A stretch of DNA of 64,000 nt from Phlebotomus papatasi (GCF_024763615.1 NC_077222.1:51212001-51276000); one strand, 5' to 3'. Counted from the stretch's first letter, positions 10,734-22,437 are shown. Notes: generated by a model from the sequence alone, not told the origin. Translations and numbers: made by a program.

Positions 10734-12313
10734 AAACAGCTTCAACTACCGCACAATCCTGTGCTTCATTGCTAAAAATTGCATTTATTCATTAATTTGC
10801 CTAAATATTCCTTCATTGTATCCTAATTCCATCTCGAAGTCTTATTATTGACTTTGTTTTGGTTCAAATGTTCATTCCAAATTAGTTCGAGAGAGAGGAC
10901 TTATGCGAAAAGGTTCTACAAATCCAATTTCCCAAAGGCATCCCTTATATCGTCATTAGTGAATAATCATACCGTATTACTTACGGTAATTGTTTAATTG
11001 AGAGTATTATAGGAGATTTCTCAATCAAGGAAAAAAATCCTTCAGTTAAGGGAGAAAATTGCTTGTGAATAGTCGAAAGACACGGTTGATATTTGAGATT
11101 AATAGATGAGACTTGTCGTCAAGATGGTACATTGTGCTATTAACTGATCAGCTGTCATGTCTTATGCTTGGGGGTGGGTCAACTCCTGACATTACTTTCA
11201 TCTTGTAATACATTCTCGAAAGCGAACGAGACACTACAATATGCTTCGGAGCAATGTGGCAGATTTTAGCTCTTAACTACAATTCATCCAATGTCCACCA
11301 CCCCACCTTGTGAGATCACACATACCCAAACTAACGTTAGTGCACACGAGTATCCTCATCTCCATTTTCATACAAGGAATAGAATACACAGTATTGCAGT
11401 ATACTTGAGCACTGACGGTCCGATGCTACTGCAAAAGTCTCTTCGGTATCTCCTTGGTATCATGTGGAACATTCACTTGATTTTAGGTTCAAGTATATAT
11501 TTGTAACAATGTGTTATAGGGAAGGGGTGGTAGGATGGTGGTTAGGAAAGCCACCTACTGAGAACATGTATGATTTTGTCCCATTTCGTTTCACCATTTT
11601 ACTTTGGCCACGACATGTTTTGAGAAAATTAAACATGATGTATTACAAAGATTGATCTACGCCATACCGCCCATGAACTCATGCCGAGAATTTGTCCACC
11701 CTGTCTTGGGATATTTGTGGGTGGACTGAAAGGGGGTTACTTTTATGTGGTGCAAAAGGATATTTAGCACACAACACCGTACAAGAGGATTATGAATTAT
11801 GCGAAGTCACAGTGTCTGGGATTACAGGGTTGGACCTCAGTTTCCAAAGGTATGAGGTTAATCTCTTGGACATGTATTAAGTAGTTGGAATGTTGATAAT
11901 TCCAACTGAACGCCAGATGAAGCATTTATCCAATATGTTTCACTTTCTTTTGCTTCCGACATTCCTATCTTGACACCATCATTCTTCATTAAGTGAACAA
12001 TACAGAGATTATATATTGAACACATTATAGACACTTCATGTGACACTATCTTCCTAATATGAACTACTGATATTTTTTCTCAATAACACTTTTTCAGATA
12101 CCATCAATTTTTCCCATCAGATTAACTTATCTATCACACATAGTTGGATTCGGAAAAATTGAAAGCTTATACAAATTTACCAATAATCCCTCATGTGTTC
12201 CACTATATCATAACCATTTGTAGACCAGGAAAAAATTCACCAGATTAAACTTTCCCGCTGATTTGCCAGGTTTGGTTCTTTGAGTCATTTGTTATCTCAT
12301 CAATTTAATTGGA
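10734..12313. other. Upstream region of the serine protease; no gene seen
   Basis: Base composition is somewhat less AT-rich between about 11150 and 11880, with several 60-75 codon frames in different phases. None shows a domain or consistent splice sites, so no gene is called. It may contain upstream regulatory DNA or untranslated exons that cannot be recognised by eye. Confidence 0.35.
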
Positions 12314-12380
12314 AATATAGGCTCATATCACTTGGACTCACACAACTTTTAATCAGTTGCGATAACAAATTGCTTCACTA
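12314..12380 (+). promoter_or_regulatory. Candidate core promoter of the serine protease
   Basis: A TCAGTT, matching the arthropod initiator TCAGT, lies at 12353-12358, 22-27 bp before the proposed ATG. An AT-rich AAATATAG lies about 35-40 bp upstream of it. Spacing is only approximately right, and the call depends on exon 1 being correct. Confidence 0.25.
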
Positions 12381-15300
12381 TGGCTCAGACTTCAATTTTG
12401 ATTGCTGGCCCATTCATTGTTTTATTCCTCGCAGTTCTAGTCGGTATTTCTCAAAGTTTGTGAAATGGTGTCTTCTAAATATTTTGCAATACTTGTATTA
12501 GCTTTCACATATGACAATGGTTAGTATTGTTAACGCGGAGTATTTCAAGAAACATCCTACCAAACAAAACCGCAATAAATTGGTGATATTGAAGTAAATA
12601 TCACAGATTTGTGATAGTTAAATGGGAATAAAGAAAAGAGGATCGCAATTCTATGGCGTTGTGATATACTTAAGAGGTTTAATTCTAAAAGTAGTTACAA
12701 AAGACGATTTAAAAAAAAATAAAACGTTATTGATCGATATTCAACTGCTATGTTAATTAGACTAAAGCTAATAGTGATAACAACCACAAAGCTTCAGATA
12801 AGAAATATTTTATATAGCATATTACAAAATGTTTTACAACATAACTTTTCTATGCCTTCTTTTATACTTATAGTGAAAATCAAACGATTGAAATTTTACC
12901 TCTTAGGCTGTCTACACACTATGAGCATTTTTTTAAAAAATTCTTTAAAAAATAACCCTAAAAAGGTTTTTAAAAAGAATCGGCTCTACACTAGTGAAAA
13001 TTTTTGTAAAAAAGTGGATTTTTTACAGAAATTTGCCTAGTATGTAAGCAATTTTGTAAAAAAAACCGACCCATTCTTATTTTTTAAAAATTTTTTTAAA
13101 GAATTTTTTTAAAAAATGCTCATATGTGTAGACAGCTTTACTCTTTCAAACTGAAATAAGATACAATTTCAGAAATTTAAATTCAAATTTTTATTTTACA
13201 GAAAAAACAATTTCACCTGATTTCCATTTTAAAAAAATATGAGGTCAAATTTCTATCGATTTAAGTGCACTAAATTGAGAAGGTGTGCAAACCGATGGCA
13301 GCCAAAATCCCGAAAGCCAAAATCACGAAAGTTCAAAATCCTGAAAGGGATGAAATTATATGGAGGAAAATGTTTAGAATAATTTCCCAAGACACAGAAG
13401 ATTTCCCTTTGACTCCAGCAAGCGCGGGTGCAATCGCGGAAACAACTATGGCACTTTTAAGAATTCGGGATTTTGGCCCAATCGGGATTTTAGCTTTCGG
13501 GATTTTGGCTTTCGGGATTTTGAGCGGGACCTGTGCAAACTCCATTATTATTTTAAATTTATTTAATGGCATGGCCTAAGAATAACTTTAGGTCACATTT
13601 TTTTGGGATTACATATTTTATTATTGTAATTGCAGTTAAATTAACTGAATGCGATTCGAATACTAATGCCATATTACTTCGGTTGGCATGAAGAGGTTTC
13701 GAACTCAGGGCATTTGCATTAGCAAACGTTGTACTATTTAAATTAATACATGGTCTTTCTGGATTGTGACCAAATCGGTCCAACTAATGTTGCCGTTTTT
13801 ACTCCTAAAACTCCACAGAGCGAGCAATTTATATAATTCTTAGATTTTGAGTTTATATATTTCTATTCCTTACACTCCAAGGGGTCATATTTTGATAGAA
13901 TTTTGTAAATCTGAAGTTTCAATTTATTTTTACTTCAACTCAAAAGTTGAACTCAAGTTCTGAACCGATTAGGCAACTAATTTTCGAGTAATATATGGAA
14001 CGGTCTAAAACGGTTGTGAACCAATAAATGGTAATTTATACGAAAATACTTTCAAGGTTTATTGTCTAAGTCACGAGTCCGAGCAATCTGTAAAGACTGG
14101 TACGCTTTGCCACTCCTTTTTTAGATTTTAAATATTGAACAAGAAACTATTAGTCGAAGGAGTTCGCCTACAAAAAATAAACCACGCCTTGTGGTGCAAA
14201 TGAATTTAGAAAATATTTTATTGCTTAACTACAAGTCTACTACCAGTTAATTTCTTTATTATAGTGGCATAATTGCCTTTTAAACAGGTTTATTTAAAAT
14301 AGATTTCTCAGTTCAAAGTTTCATTATTTAAGTCACCGGTTGAAATCGGTTCATATGATTAGACTTCCTAGCTAGGCTTGACAAATTCATTTTTAGAGAA
14401 AATTAGCTTGTGACTCTATAATATCGTAATAATATGTCGGATCAAAGATCTTGGCTTAACTGCGCCATTTTCTTAAGAAACTAAATCTTAACATTTGCTT
14501 TAAATAAGACTACATAAATGAGAAGCAAATGATAATAATTTATCAATTTTGAAAAATTACTGCAATCACTTTTTGCTTAAATAACTAAAACCTTTAGAAA
14601 TTGGGCTGAATATATAATCCGAAGACCCCCGTATTGGAGATAATACTAGGCTATTTTCGTACATAGAAGCTGCCTAGGGTACAATGGGGTAATCGTTTCT
14701 GAATTGGAATTTTAACATGTTCTTACAGGCAAGAGAAATGGAAAAGCACTAAGTAGTATAAATCTTAGGGCCCAAATAGATTCAGGCTGATCCTCGAGAA
14801 TATTTAGTCGATAAAATTCGGCAGTAAAAGGATTAGTAAAAGACCTCTATCGCTTATCCTAAATTTGAGATAAATCTTTACTACCAAAAATAATAGGCTA
14901 AATAAATATTCTCGAGGGTCAGCGTGATTCTATTTGGGCCCTTACAATCCGCAGTGTTCAGATTTTCAAAATTATTCAAAAAATCATTCCTTGGGGAACG
15001 ATAAGTCGAAATAAAACCCAATATCATTTAATTCTAAAAATTGCTCCTTCTGTAGAATTTGAGCGATAAAAATCTTCAAGACGAAAAAATTCGCAATGGA
15101 GAGTGAATTCCAAGAAAATTACGTGAGAACTTAAAGCTTATCAATGGCACGATGACGTGAAGTTGCTATCTTAAGATTAAAAAAATCACCAATACTCCAA
15201 TAAAGCTTTTATTACTATGCGGATTGAACAATCAAATCAAATATTGCTAGGAGTTTCTCAAAAGTCAATCGAATAAGAGGGTAAAGCATTCAAAATTCAA

Positions 15301-16566
15301 AAGCGTCGAATGAAATACTCTGAAAACTCTCTTAAGTATGTTTTGCAATGCCATAGATTCTTCAAAAAGAAATCTCCAATCATTTTGTCTCAAAAGTATT
15401 TTGAATTATTTCAATTCGATGATCCTGGTGCATTCCTATCTGTAGTGTGGTCGTCAGAGGTTCCACCTGACACAAGAATAGTGGGTGGTCGACCAGTACA
15501 GAGAGACGGTCTGAGACAGCAAGCATCAATTCGGTTCAAAAGTTCAGACTCAACTTTTGGCAATGGTCACGTCTGTGGAGGAAATCTCATATCTAACAAC
15601 ACCGTTCTAACTGCTGCCCACTGTTTTGTTGATGATCTGTGAGTTTTCCACCAAACTTTTCAATAGCACTCTTAATATAAATTCACCTCGTTGTGTGCTT
15701 TTTCCCTCCTCTCCCTACCATCCCTCAATCCTGAACTTCTGACCAAAAAAACCTTCGCTATGTACTCTAGGGGGAGACAGACCAGTGTTTCAGACATTCG
15801 TGTTGTTGGTGGCAATTTACTTCTCACGGAACAAACACCGAATACATTCATTTCTGATGTGGCGAGATTAGTTATTCATCCTGGATACAATAGGAGAACA
15901 AATGCGGATGACATTGCCATCTTAATTGTATGTAATTGCTTCTGGTGTAGCATCTTGTGTGAGTGTAGAGACGAGGTTTCTTTTTAATTAACTCCCCGGT
16001 TTGTCCGAAATGCAGCTGAAGAACATCGTGCCGGCGAGTCATTCAAGTTTCCGACCAATTACCCTCCGGACTGTTCCAATTGACAGGGATGCAGTTTGTG
16101 AAATTGCTGGTTGGGGTGCCACAATGGAAGATGGCGCGGGATCCAATAGCTTACTGGCGGCTAATGTTTCAATCATTGACTTCAACTTCTGCAATAACAC
16201 ATACTTGGGTATCCTGACCAATGGCATGGTTTGTGCTGGTCGAATGGAGGGTGGAGTTGATTCATGTCAAGTACAGAACTAATGCCAATATCTCAATTGA
16301 TTGCACAATCCTTGGCTAAAAATCATGTTGATATCTCTCTTATTCAGGGTGACTCAGGTGGACCACTCGTGTGCAATGGACTCCTGACGGGTATCACATC
16401 CTTTGGTACTGGATGCGCCCGACCCGGTTATCCTGGTGTCTACACTGCAGTCCACACATACTATAGATGGATTATGGCAAATGCGGCCTCACAATCTGGA
16501 ATTAATTCTCTTTTCCTGTCCATTTGTCTCCTTCTTGGTGCCATAAATGTCGGAAGGATGCTGTAG
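12380..16566 (+). CDS. Secreted trypsin-like serine protease with hydrophobic C-terminal tail (5 exons)
   Basis: Predicted exons are 12380-12455, 15446-15638, 15771-15927, 16016-16270 and 16348-16566; all junction phases agree and give 299 residues. Exons 2-5 are clear. Activation site RIVGG starts at residue 36, after a pro-region of about 11 residues. The catalytic triad is His84 (TAAHC), Asp137 (DDIAIL) and Ser230 (GDSGGP). Asp224, six residues before the catalytic Ser, and the PGVYT segment predict trypsin-like cleavage after Arg or Lys. Paired-cysteine positions are of chymotrypsin-fold type. Exon 1 is a less certain choice: it encodes a signal peptide (MAQTS, then a hydrophobic run), has A at -3 and G at +4 around its ATG, and its phase-1 GTTTGT donor fits the phase of the acceptor at 15445. 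Oddities are a 3.0 kb first intron with several transposons and a C-terminal extension (residues about 281-294, LFLSICLLLGAINV) suggesting GPI anchoring or membrane tethering. An AATAAA lies 66 bp after the stop. The substrate is unknown. Confidence 0.85.
12906..13137. mobile_element. TTA-flanked MITE with RGCTGTCTACACA TIRs, copy 1 (in protease intron 1)
   Basis: TIRs of about 45 bp: GGCTGTCTACACACTATGAG, then a poly-A/T run, on the left; AGCTGTCTACACATATGAGC inward from the right. TTA lies at both outer edges, compatible with a PIF/Harbinger-type target. A second copy in opposite orientation is at 47438-47669. Confidence 0.75.
13284..13540. mobile_element. Foldback element with AAAATCCCGAAAG repeats and 9-bp target duplication
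   Basis: TGTGCAAAC occurs at 13284-13292 and again at 13532-13540, directly flanking an inverted-repeat element. The left arm is CAAAATCCCGAAAGCC then AAAATCACGAAAG; the right arm holds three complementary CTTTCGGGATTTT-type units. A 9-bp duplication is typical of Mutator-like elements. Frames crossing it on both strands just translate the repeat. Confidence 0.6.
13925..14130 (-). repeat. Dispersed repeat with tRNA-like promoter motifs, copy 1
   Basis: Read on the minus strand it contains GAGTGGCAAAGCGTACCAG, then GCTCGGACTCGTGACTTAG. The first resembles a pol III A box and the second a B box about 30-35 bp further on, as in tRNA-derived SINEs. Related copies are at 25590-25860 and 60858-61240. 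The boundaries are approximate. Confidence 0.4.
14768..14941. mobile_element. TTA-flanked palindromic MITE (174 bp)
   Basis: The left end is GGGCCCAAATAGATTCAGGC and the right end is its complement ending CTATTTGGGCCC, with CTCGAGAATATTTA and TAAATATTCTCGAG inside. TTA is on both sides. It lies in the proposed protease intron 1. Confidence 0.75.
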
Positions 16567-16631
16567 CTATTTCATATCTTTCCGCTAATTGCATCATTTA
16601 TTACCTAGAGCACAATTGGACACAATCGATT

Positions 16632-16637
16632 AATAAA
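16632..16637 (+). terminator. Poly(A) signal of the serine protease
   Basis: AATAAA occurs 66 bp after the TAG stop of the protease, a normal position for an insect 3' UTR. Confidence 0.6.
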
Positions 16638-16639
16638 TT

Positions 16640-17485
16640 ACATTACGTGATTTCCACAAGTCTTTTTCCTGTACCATGCACCAGATATATCCCCAACTAA
16701 TTCCATTTTGAATGATTTACAGTCACTATAAAAAGAAATGGGTCACGCGTTCTATACTTCTCGTTATTGAATTATCATACATTGTTTCCAATCCATACTA
16801 TATATCAAAATCTCAAGACAAATGGCAAAAATTTACTGATTGTAACTTCTAAAAGATCTATAAAACAGAAAGTAAGATTCTCAATCATTTTAATTTACTC
16901 AAGATTCCGTGAGTTGTAACAGTCTCTCCAGCTATATATAATTCTGACAAAAAAAATTGAAATTTTTAAAGGTTTTCTATACGATTCTTTAAAGCCTATA
17001 TCGTAAATTTTGTGTTTACGTTTGGCAGACATTTCTAAATCCTTTAGGGTTCATTGCAACCCAATAAGGATAAGTGCAAACTAGCTTTAAAAATATATAA
17101 ATCTGTTATATCTCACTTTGAGAGTACTTATATGGGTAAACCCATTAAATTTAATTTCTAATGTTTTTATTTTAACACATAATTTGTAAATTGCCTTATG
17201 ATTTAGAACAAATAGCGAAATTCTAGCAAAAAAAAAGGATTTTCTTCGCCGTATCGTGTTAAAAAAAATTTATAAGTAAAATATTAAACTACATCTTCTT
17301 AAAGTCTACTTATAACACTTCGTTGAGGTACATATGCAAGTAAAATGACTCAATAATATAAACAGTTTAATTACTTGTATAAGAAGCCAAAAGTCTTTTA
17401 GACCAGTAAAATGTTTATAAAGATCAGTAAATACTTGTTGGGCATCTTCTTCAATTGAAAACACAATATCAATTTTATTTCAATG
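16640..17485. other. No gene seen downstream of the protease
   Basis: AT-rich DNA with no coding character or clear repeat boundary. Confidence 0.45.
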
Positions 17486-17488
17486 GCC

Positions 17489-17735
17489 TATCATAACGAC
17501 GGCTCCATTCCATACTAGGCTAAGTCGACTTAGCCTTATTACTCCGAGAGATATGTTGTTCATGAGACCGAGATCTACAACTGGTGAAAATTTGGTGGTC
17601 ATTTGGGTAACGAAATATTTGATACTTTCGAAAAAATGTACACGGGCAAGGAAATCGCCAACTTCAAATGGCTCTCCTGAAAATTTGTCATTCTGAGATA
17701 GCATAGTATGGAATGGAACCGTCGATAAAATTCCT
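17489..17735. repeat. Inverted-repeat element, about 245 bp
   Basis: CGACGGCTCCATTCCATACTA (at about 17498) and its complement TAGTATGGAATGGAACCGTCG (at about 17705) match at 20 of 21 positions. Next to the left arm is a perfect 20-bp palindrome, AGGCTAAGTCGACTTAGCCT. The spacer is open on the minus strand with a protein-like composition but no known domain, so it is listed as a repeat. Confidence 0.45.
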
Positions 17736-17779
17736 ATCGTCAGGTACTCTCTCTCACTCTGTGAAAAATAAATTATCAT

Positions 17780-18440
17780 TATAACTATAAATCGTTCATA
17801 TAAAAAATTTCCCAGAAATTCAATACATTAACGTCACTTTTCATTAAAGTGAGTTGAGTAATAGATAATAAGTACATCAAATAAACCTTGGTGACAAAAA
17901 GATACTTGAACACTAAATGAAATATGAAATACTGGAAAAAAGACTTTCAAAGAGATGTTATAAAGAATTAAAATAATTTTAAACAATTTATTTCGCAGAA
18001 GTTTAATTTTGTAATTGATTTTTTTCCAGATTTGGACCAAAGTACCGAACCCCAAATTAGAACTGTCTAAAAGAAAAACATTGACAAACATTAATTTTAT
18101 TTTGTCATCCGGTTTAGTTTTTCTACAAATGACAGATTAAAGTATTTTTGATATAAATTTTATTGTTTTGTAAATATTTGTTTTCTCTAAACTTGCTAAA
18201 ATTTATGATTCATCCAAGAAATTTTTCTAATACAAAATATAGGACATAAATCTTATTTCTAACTTATTTAGAAATTTAATTTTTAAACTTCGATATTGTG
18301 AAAACTCTCTACTTATTTACAGTATTGAAGTCACACTGTAATACACTTCAATCTTTTTCTAATTTCTTTAATTTATGACACTAAAAAATCCCAAAATTAT
18401 TTTCAGAAAAATAGAATATTAAAATTTATATGTGTACATT
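17780..18440. other. No gene seen; AT-rich DNA
   Basis: Nothing beyond short uninformative frames. Confidence 0.45.
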
Positions 18441-18449
18441 GCATTCAGC

Positions 18450-18505
18450 ATCATCATCATTTTCAACCGTTTATCCCTATTAGGGTCGGTGGCCCATGAT
18501 ATCCA
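18450..18505. repeat. Short dispersed-repeat-like motif (TCATCATCAT..GGGTCGG)
   Basis: CATCATCATCATTTTCAACC followed by GTTTATCCCTATTAGGGTCGG resembles motifs seen at ends of insect non-LTR elements. It occurs once in the window, so the assignment is weak. Confidence 0.2.
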
Positions 18506-18539
18506 AATTTAATTTTAAATTTAAAATGATAAAAGCATA

Positions 18540-21359
18540 GGGGAATGTAGGCAGCCTTCGCACATTTTTTCGTGTTTCATATTCAGGACTTTTTTCTGAC
18601 TAAACTGTAAAATGGGCAGTGAATTGCACTACACTAAAAAGTTCTCTGATCTTTTAGGTTTCTATGCATGCCTAGTTCACTATCACAGAATTGTTAATTT
18701 TTTCTGGACAGGAAAATGAAAAATATAAGACGATTTGTGCGATTCTTGCCCTTGGGGGCAGCGTTCACACGATGGGGGTTTGGGTTCGTCATTGCTTTTT
18801 TTCTCGAAATAAATTTTATCTACAATTAAAATTATTTTCCGATTGTTATATTGTACCCCCGTGAACCCGCGGAAACTATCACTGCACTAAAAGATGATCT
18901 TTAAAACACCTTTTTTCACATTTTCTGGAGCACTGTTTTTTTATTCCAAATGAATATCGAAAAATCGACTATGAACATGTTCACACGGTTCACACAGTCA
19001 ATAACCGTCGTCTCATGGAGATGGGAAGGAGACTATACGTCTATCGAAGAGGAAATGACCACGAATGTCTCACTGTGGCTTATGAGACTTTAGTGAGGTT
19101 ATGATTTTCAAGGTGGAGTTGTCTAATGGATGTGCGAACGCTCACACATTCAGTGTTTGAAACCACATACAGTCTAGTACTTGCGAATTTTCCGCCACCG
19201 TGGAAATAATTTCCCTCCGATGCAAAAAAAATTATTACGTAAAAGGGACAGATAATCCTAACCGGCTTATGTAGGTGAGATTCTTAACGTGAGCAAACTC
19301 GGAGTGCATGCAAATTCGATTTAGAGCTGAAGTTGGGAGACGCCATTCAGTTATCTTGAATCAAATTCGTGAAATTATACAAATTTTGTATTTAAACCAA
19401 AATATCAAGGATTTGGATGAACTGGCATAAAAGTAATATATGGGTGAAATGTAGACCAGAATGTACTCTATAATTTTCCTATAGAAAATGATCTCATCGA
19501 TTACTCAGAAGCCGATATAAGCGCGGTTTTTTGTTTCTCAACTCGTTTTTTCGACCAGATCGCCCCAAGTGTTCATTTGGTGAACTTCAACTATATCAAA
19601 GAATTGTTGTATTTTGTGAGACTCTTCATTTAAAACCCTATTTTAAGTGTCTTGGTGGAGTAGAGGCAGTCAAATTGGCATCTGAGTGATTTCAAAGCGT
19701 TATTATGGGAAAAATCAATTTTTTCACACTTAAACGGAAAAATCGGAGTGATAGCGTAGTCTGAGTGGAAAATGATGTATGGACGAAATGTAGAGACAAA
19801 TGTGCTCTATAATTATGTCAAAGTAATCATCAAAATCGGTTCAGCGACAGTCGAGATAATTGAGGTTATGTGATATTGAAATTGGTTTTTCGACTGTGGC
19901 GCCCCTGGTGTTGGTCCCATGAAGTTCAAATATTCTAGAAAGTTGTAGAATTTGGTGAGATCTTTCGTTTAAGCCCTCATTCATCAAAATCGGTCACATA
20001 GAACCGGAGATATGAATTTTTGAATTTTGTGAACTTTGACCCCTCATATCTCCGGTTCTGTTTTAACCACAGCGCACTTACGCACCATTTTGGAAACGTC
20101 CTAGACTGGACTACAACATACTAAAATTTCATTAACTTGCACAATGCCGTTTTAGAGAAAAGTGACTTTGAATTTCGATGAATTTTGACGCTATCACAGC
20201 GCCACCTGTGATGACTTTTTGAAGTTCCATCTGAAAGTGCTAATCGAGACGAAACCAAAAAGGTAAAATTTAGGCCGCTATGTTAATTAGAACCGAAGAT
20301 AGAGGCCGGTCAATGTTCGAACTTTGACCCCTTATAGCTCGGGTCAGGGGTTATGGATCGACTTGAGGTTTTTTTTGTTTGATAGGTATAATCAACGGCT
20401 ACAACATACTAAAATTTCAGCCCGATTGCATAAGGAATTTTTGAGTTATTTAACTTTTAAGATTTAAAAATTTTCTTTTTAATAATAGCGCCCCTAGCGG
20501 TGGTTTTATGAACTTGCGATGTTAGAAGGAGAAGTGGCATTTCATGAGCGCTTTCCAAAAAGCCCTCATTTTTTAAATTCTGATAATTAGAACCGGAGTT
20601 ATGGCCATTTTAAGAATTTTTTTGGACCCTTATAGCTCGGGTCAGGGGGGTCGGGGGACCTTAAGTTTGGTATTGATGGAAAGCTCTAAGGCCCAGCTAT
20701 AACATACTAAAATTTGAGCCCGCTCGATACCATAGGGGCGGAGCTATTGAGAAAACAATAAAAGGGGGGTCTTCAAAATGGCGGAAGGAGAGGTGGGGGG
20801 TGGGGAGTCTATGCACCAAGTTGCAATTTTCATACGATATATAACCTTTGCCGAAAACCGCAAGTCGATATCTTTTTTAGTTTAGGAGCTATTAAGCTCC
20901 AAAGAGCGGCCGGACGGCCGGCCGGCCGGCTGGGAACTTAACTTAGCCCCCCATATATTCGTGATCAGGAAGTGGCGAAACACATTTTGGCCAAGTTTGA
21001 GGTCGATCGGACGACATGAAATTTTGTTAGGATTATAGTAGGTGAGATTGTTAAGAATCTCACCTAATATAATCTCAAGTATACTCTTCATCCACTGTGT
21101 AAGTGATTTTTTTAGAAATGAGTTTAACTATGAAAAATCAAATGAAATGTGCGCCATCAAAATTACCCATTTTGGGCAAATTTTCTATTTGTGATCCTAA
21201 CACCTAGGAAAGAAGGGCTTGATACCTATTTTTACAATGAAGATAAGGTTCATAAATACTTCACTTATGGCTAAGAAATGCGGAACCAAATCTTTAAAAA
21301 TAAAGAGAAAATTCGCCTCGTTCGAAAGCTCACACGTGTGAAGCCTGCCTACATTCCCC
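18540..21359. mobile_element. TA-flanked element, host of a nested 1.83 kb element
   Basis: The left TIR is GGGGAATGTAGGCAGCCTTC; the right reads inward as GGGGAATGTAGGCAGGCTTC. TA flanks both ends. Without the nested element it is about 1.0 kb. It includes GC-richer DNA (18740-19200) that is open in no long frame. Its TIRs differ from those of the host at 30729-32762. Confidence 0.75.
19241..21070 (+). mobile_element. 1.83 kb non-coding element with internal repeats, left copy
   Basis: This matches 30818-32634 in reverse orientation over its whole length with scattered substitutions. It starts AAAAGGGACAGATAATCC and ends AAGAATCTCACCTAATAT. TAGGTGAGATTCTTAAC occurs near one end and its complement near the other; the right end also folds into a 10-bp hairpin (AGGTGAGATT, 6-nt loop, AATCTCACCT). 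Inside are 4-5 degenerate units of about 290 bp sharing TTTTAGTATGTTGTAG, ATCTCCGGTTCT and a GGGGCGC block. A GCCGGCCGGCCGGC core lies at about 20910-20930. No long frame exists, and no target duplication is seen, so a Helitron-like origin is possible but unproven. Confidence 0.75.
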
Positions 21360-21361
21360 TA

Positions 21362-22410
21362 CCGATTAATTAATTGATTACTGCTAAAAAATATTTATTT
21401 TATTATTAAACATAATAAATGATGTTTCACAATTCTCTCTTAATAAAATAAAGGAAAAAAAACAAATAAAATAAATATTGTCTGAAATTTATTTATTTAT
21501 TTGTTACTTTTTTAGCTTTTAAATAATACTTTTGACATTTCACCTTAAAAAAATATTAATAACTGACCTCTTGGAATGCCCGGAATCCCGGAATTCTTTA
21601 TGTCGATCTTGTAAATGACAAAACGAAGACTAACAATACCCCTCTTATCCGTAACATATTGGAGTTCAAAAAACTCGAAAATTAAAATATTTATTTTATG
21701 TTATAACAAAATTACACATATTTATTCTAGTGACGAATCATAATAAGGTAATCTTATTATTTTGTGCCAAAACTTCTTTATCATTTTATTTGTTGGGTAA
21801 ATAAGGAAGATGTTATAAAGTCTCATCCATCAAAACGCACCACAAGCGTTCAAGAAATCTCTTTGGTGACAATAAAGCGTCTTTTGGTCCCAACCTGTTC
21901 ACCCAGCACTCTCAGTAAATAGAGGCTTTACCATTTATTTAGCAGACACATATTTTTTCTCATCGCATTTTTAGGCGTAATCTTATCAAAAGATACACTT
22001 AAAAAGTATGACACTATACACCTGAAATACAATACTTGGGAATGGGTGAATTCCCACCGCAAATTCTTGATAAATAATGTTGAGATGTCCGTCCAATGCG
22101 GACATCAATATCAATAAATTCAATAAAGCAATGCTGGACCTCTCAACATTTCTTTAGACTGTGTCATATTTTTGTGCAATGTTAAAGGGAGACACTTGAG
22201 TGCTGGGAGTATGTTGAGCACTTGGGTGGCTTCTGCTGGTGTAGGAGTCTCATTACACTGAAGTTGGGAATTGTAATTTCACCTGGATGTACTGCATTAT
22301 GAGGGGAATAGATGTCTTTTTAACAGCGACGAAGCCAAGTTGTGGTGTCTTCAATATTTAATTGTTAATCTTGTATACCTCACCAGATGCACTCGGAACA
22401 CTATTCCGGG
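21362..22410. other. Region upstream of the scarlet-like gene
   Basis: No gene seen. The stretch is AT-rich until about 21820 and then more mixed towards the gene, where promoter and 5' untranslated sequence are expected. Confidence 0.4.
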
Positions 22411-22432
22411 AGAAAATTTATGGATACCCACC

Positions 22433-22437
22433 TCAGT
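22433..22437 (+). promoter_or_regulatory. st: Possible initiator (TCAGT) of the scarlet-like gene
   Basis: TCAGTGTG, matching the arthropod initiator, lies 96 bp before the ATG. AGTCG, a DPE-like word, begins at about +31 rather than +28. There is no TATA at the right spacing, so this is weak. Confidence 0.2.

Noticed and set aside
10657..10851. 64-codon frame at the end of the foldback
   Set aside because: Most of it translates one arm of the hairpin; the rest is ordinary AT-rich flank.
13283..13579. Overlapping 98- and 79-codon frames on both strands
   Set aside because: They translate the AAAATCCCGAAAG repeat units, giving repeated GILAFGIL and KIPKAK peptides.
15310..15445. ATG at 15310 as the start of the protease
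   Set aside because: The N-terminus it gives is charged and lacks a signal peptide; a CTGTAG acceptor at 15445 and an upstream signal-peptide exon fit better.
20882..21091. 69-codon minus-strand frame in the 1.83 kb element
   Set aside because: It crosses the GGCC core and the terminal hairpin and is not the reason for conservation between copies.
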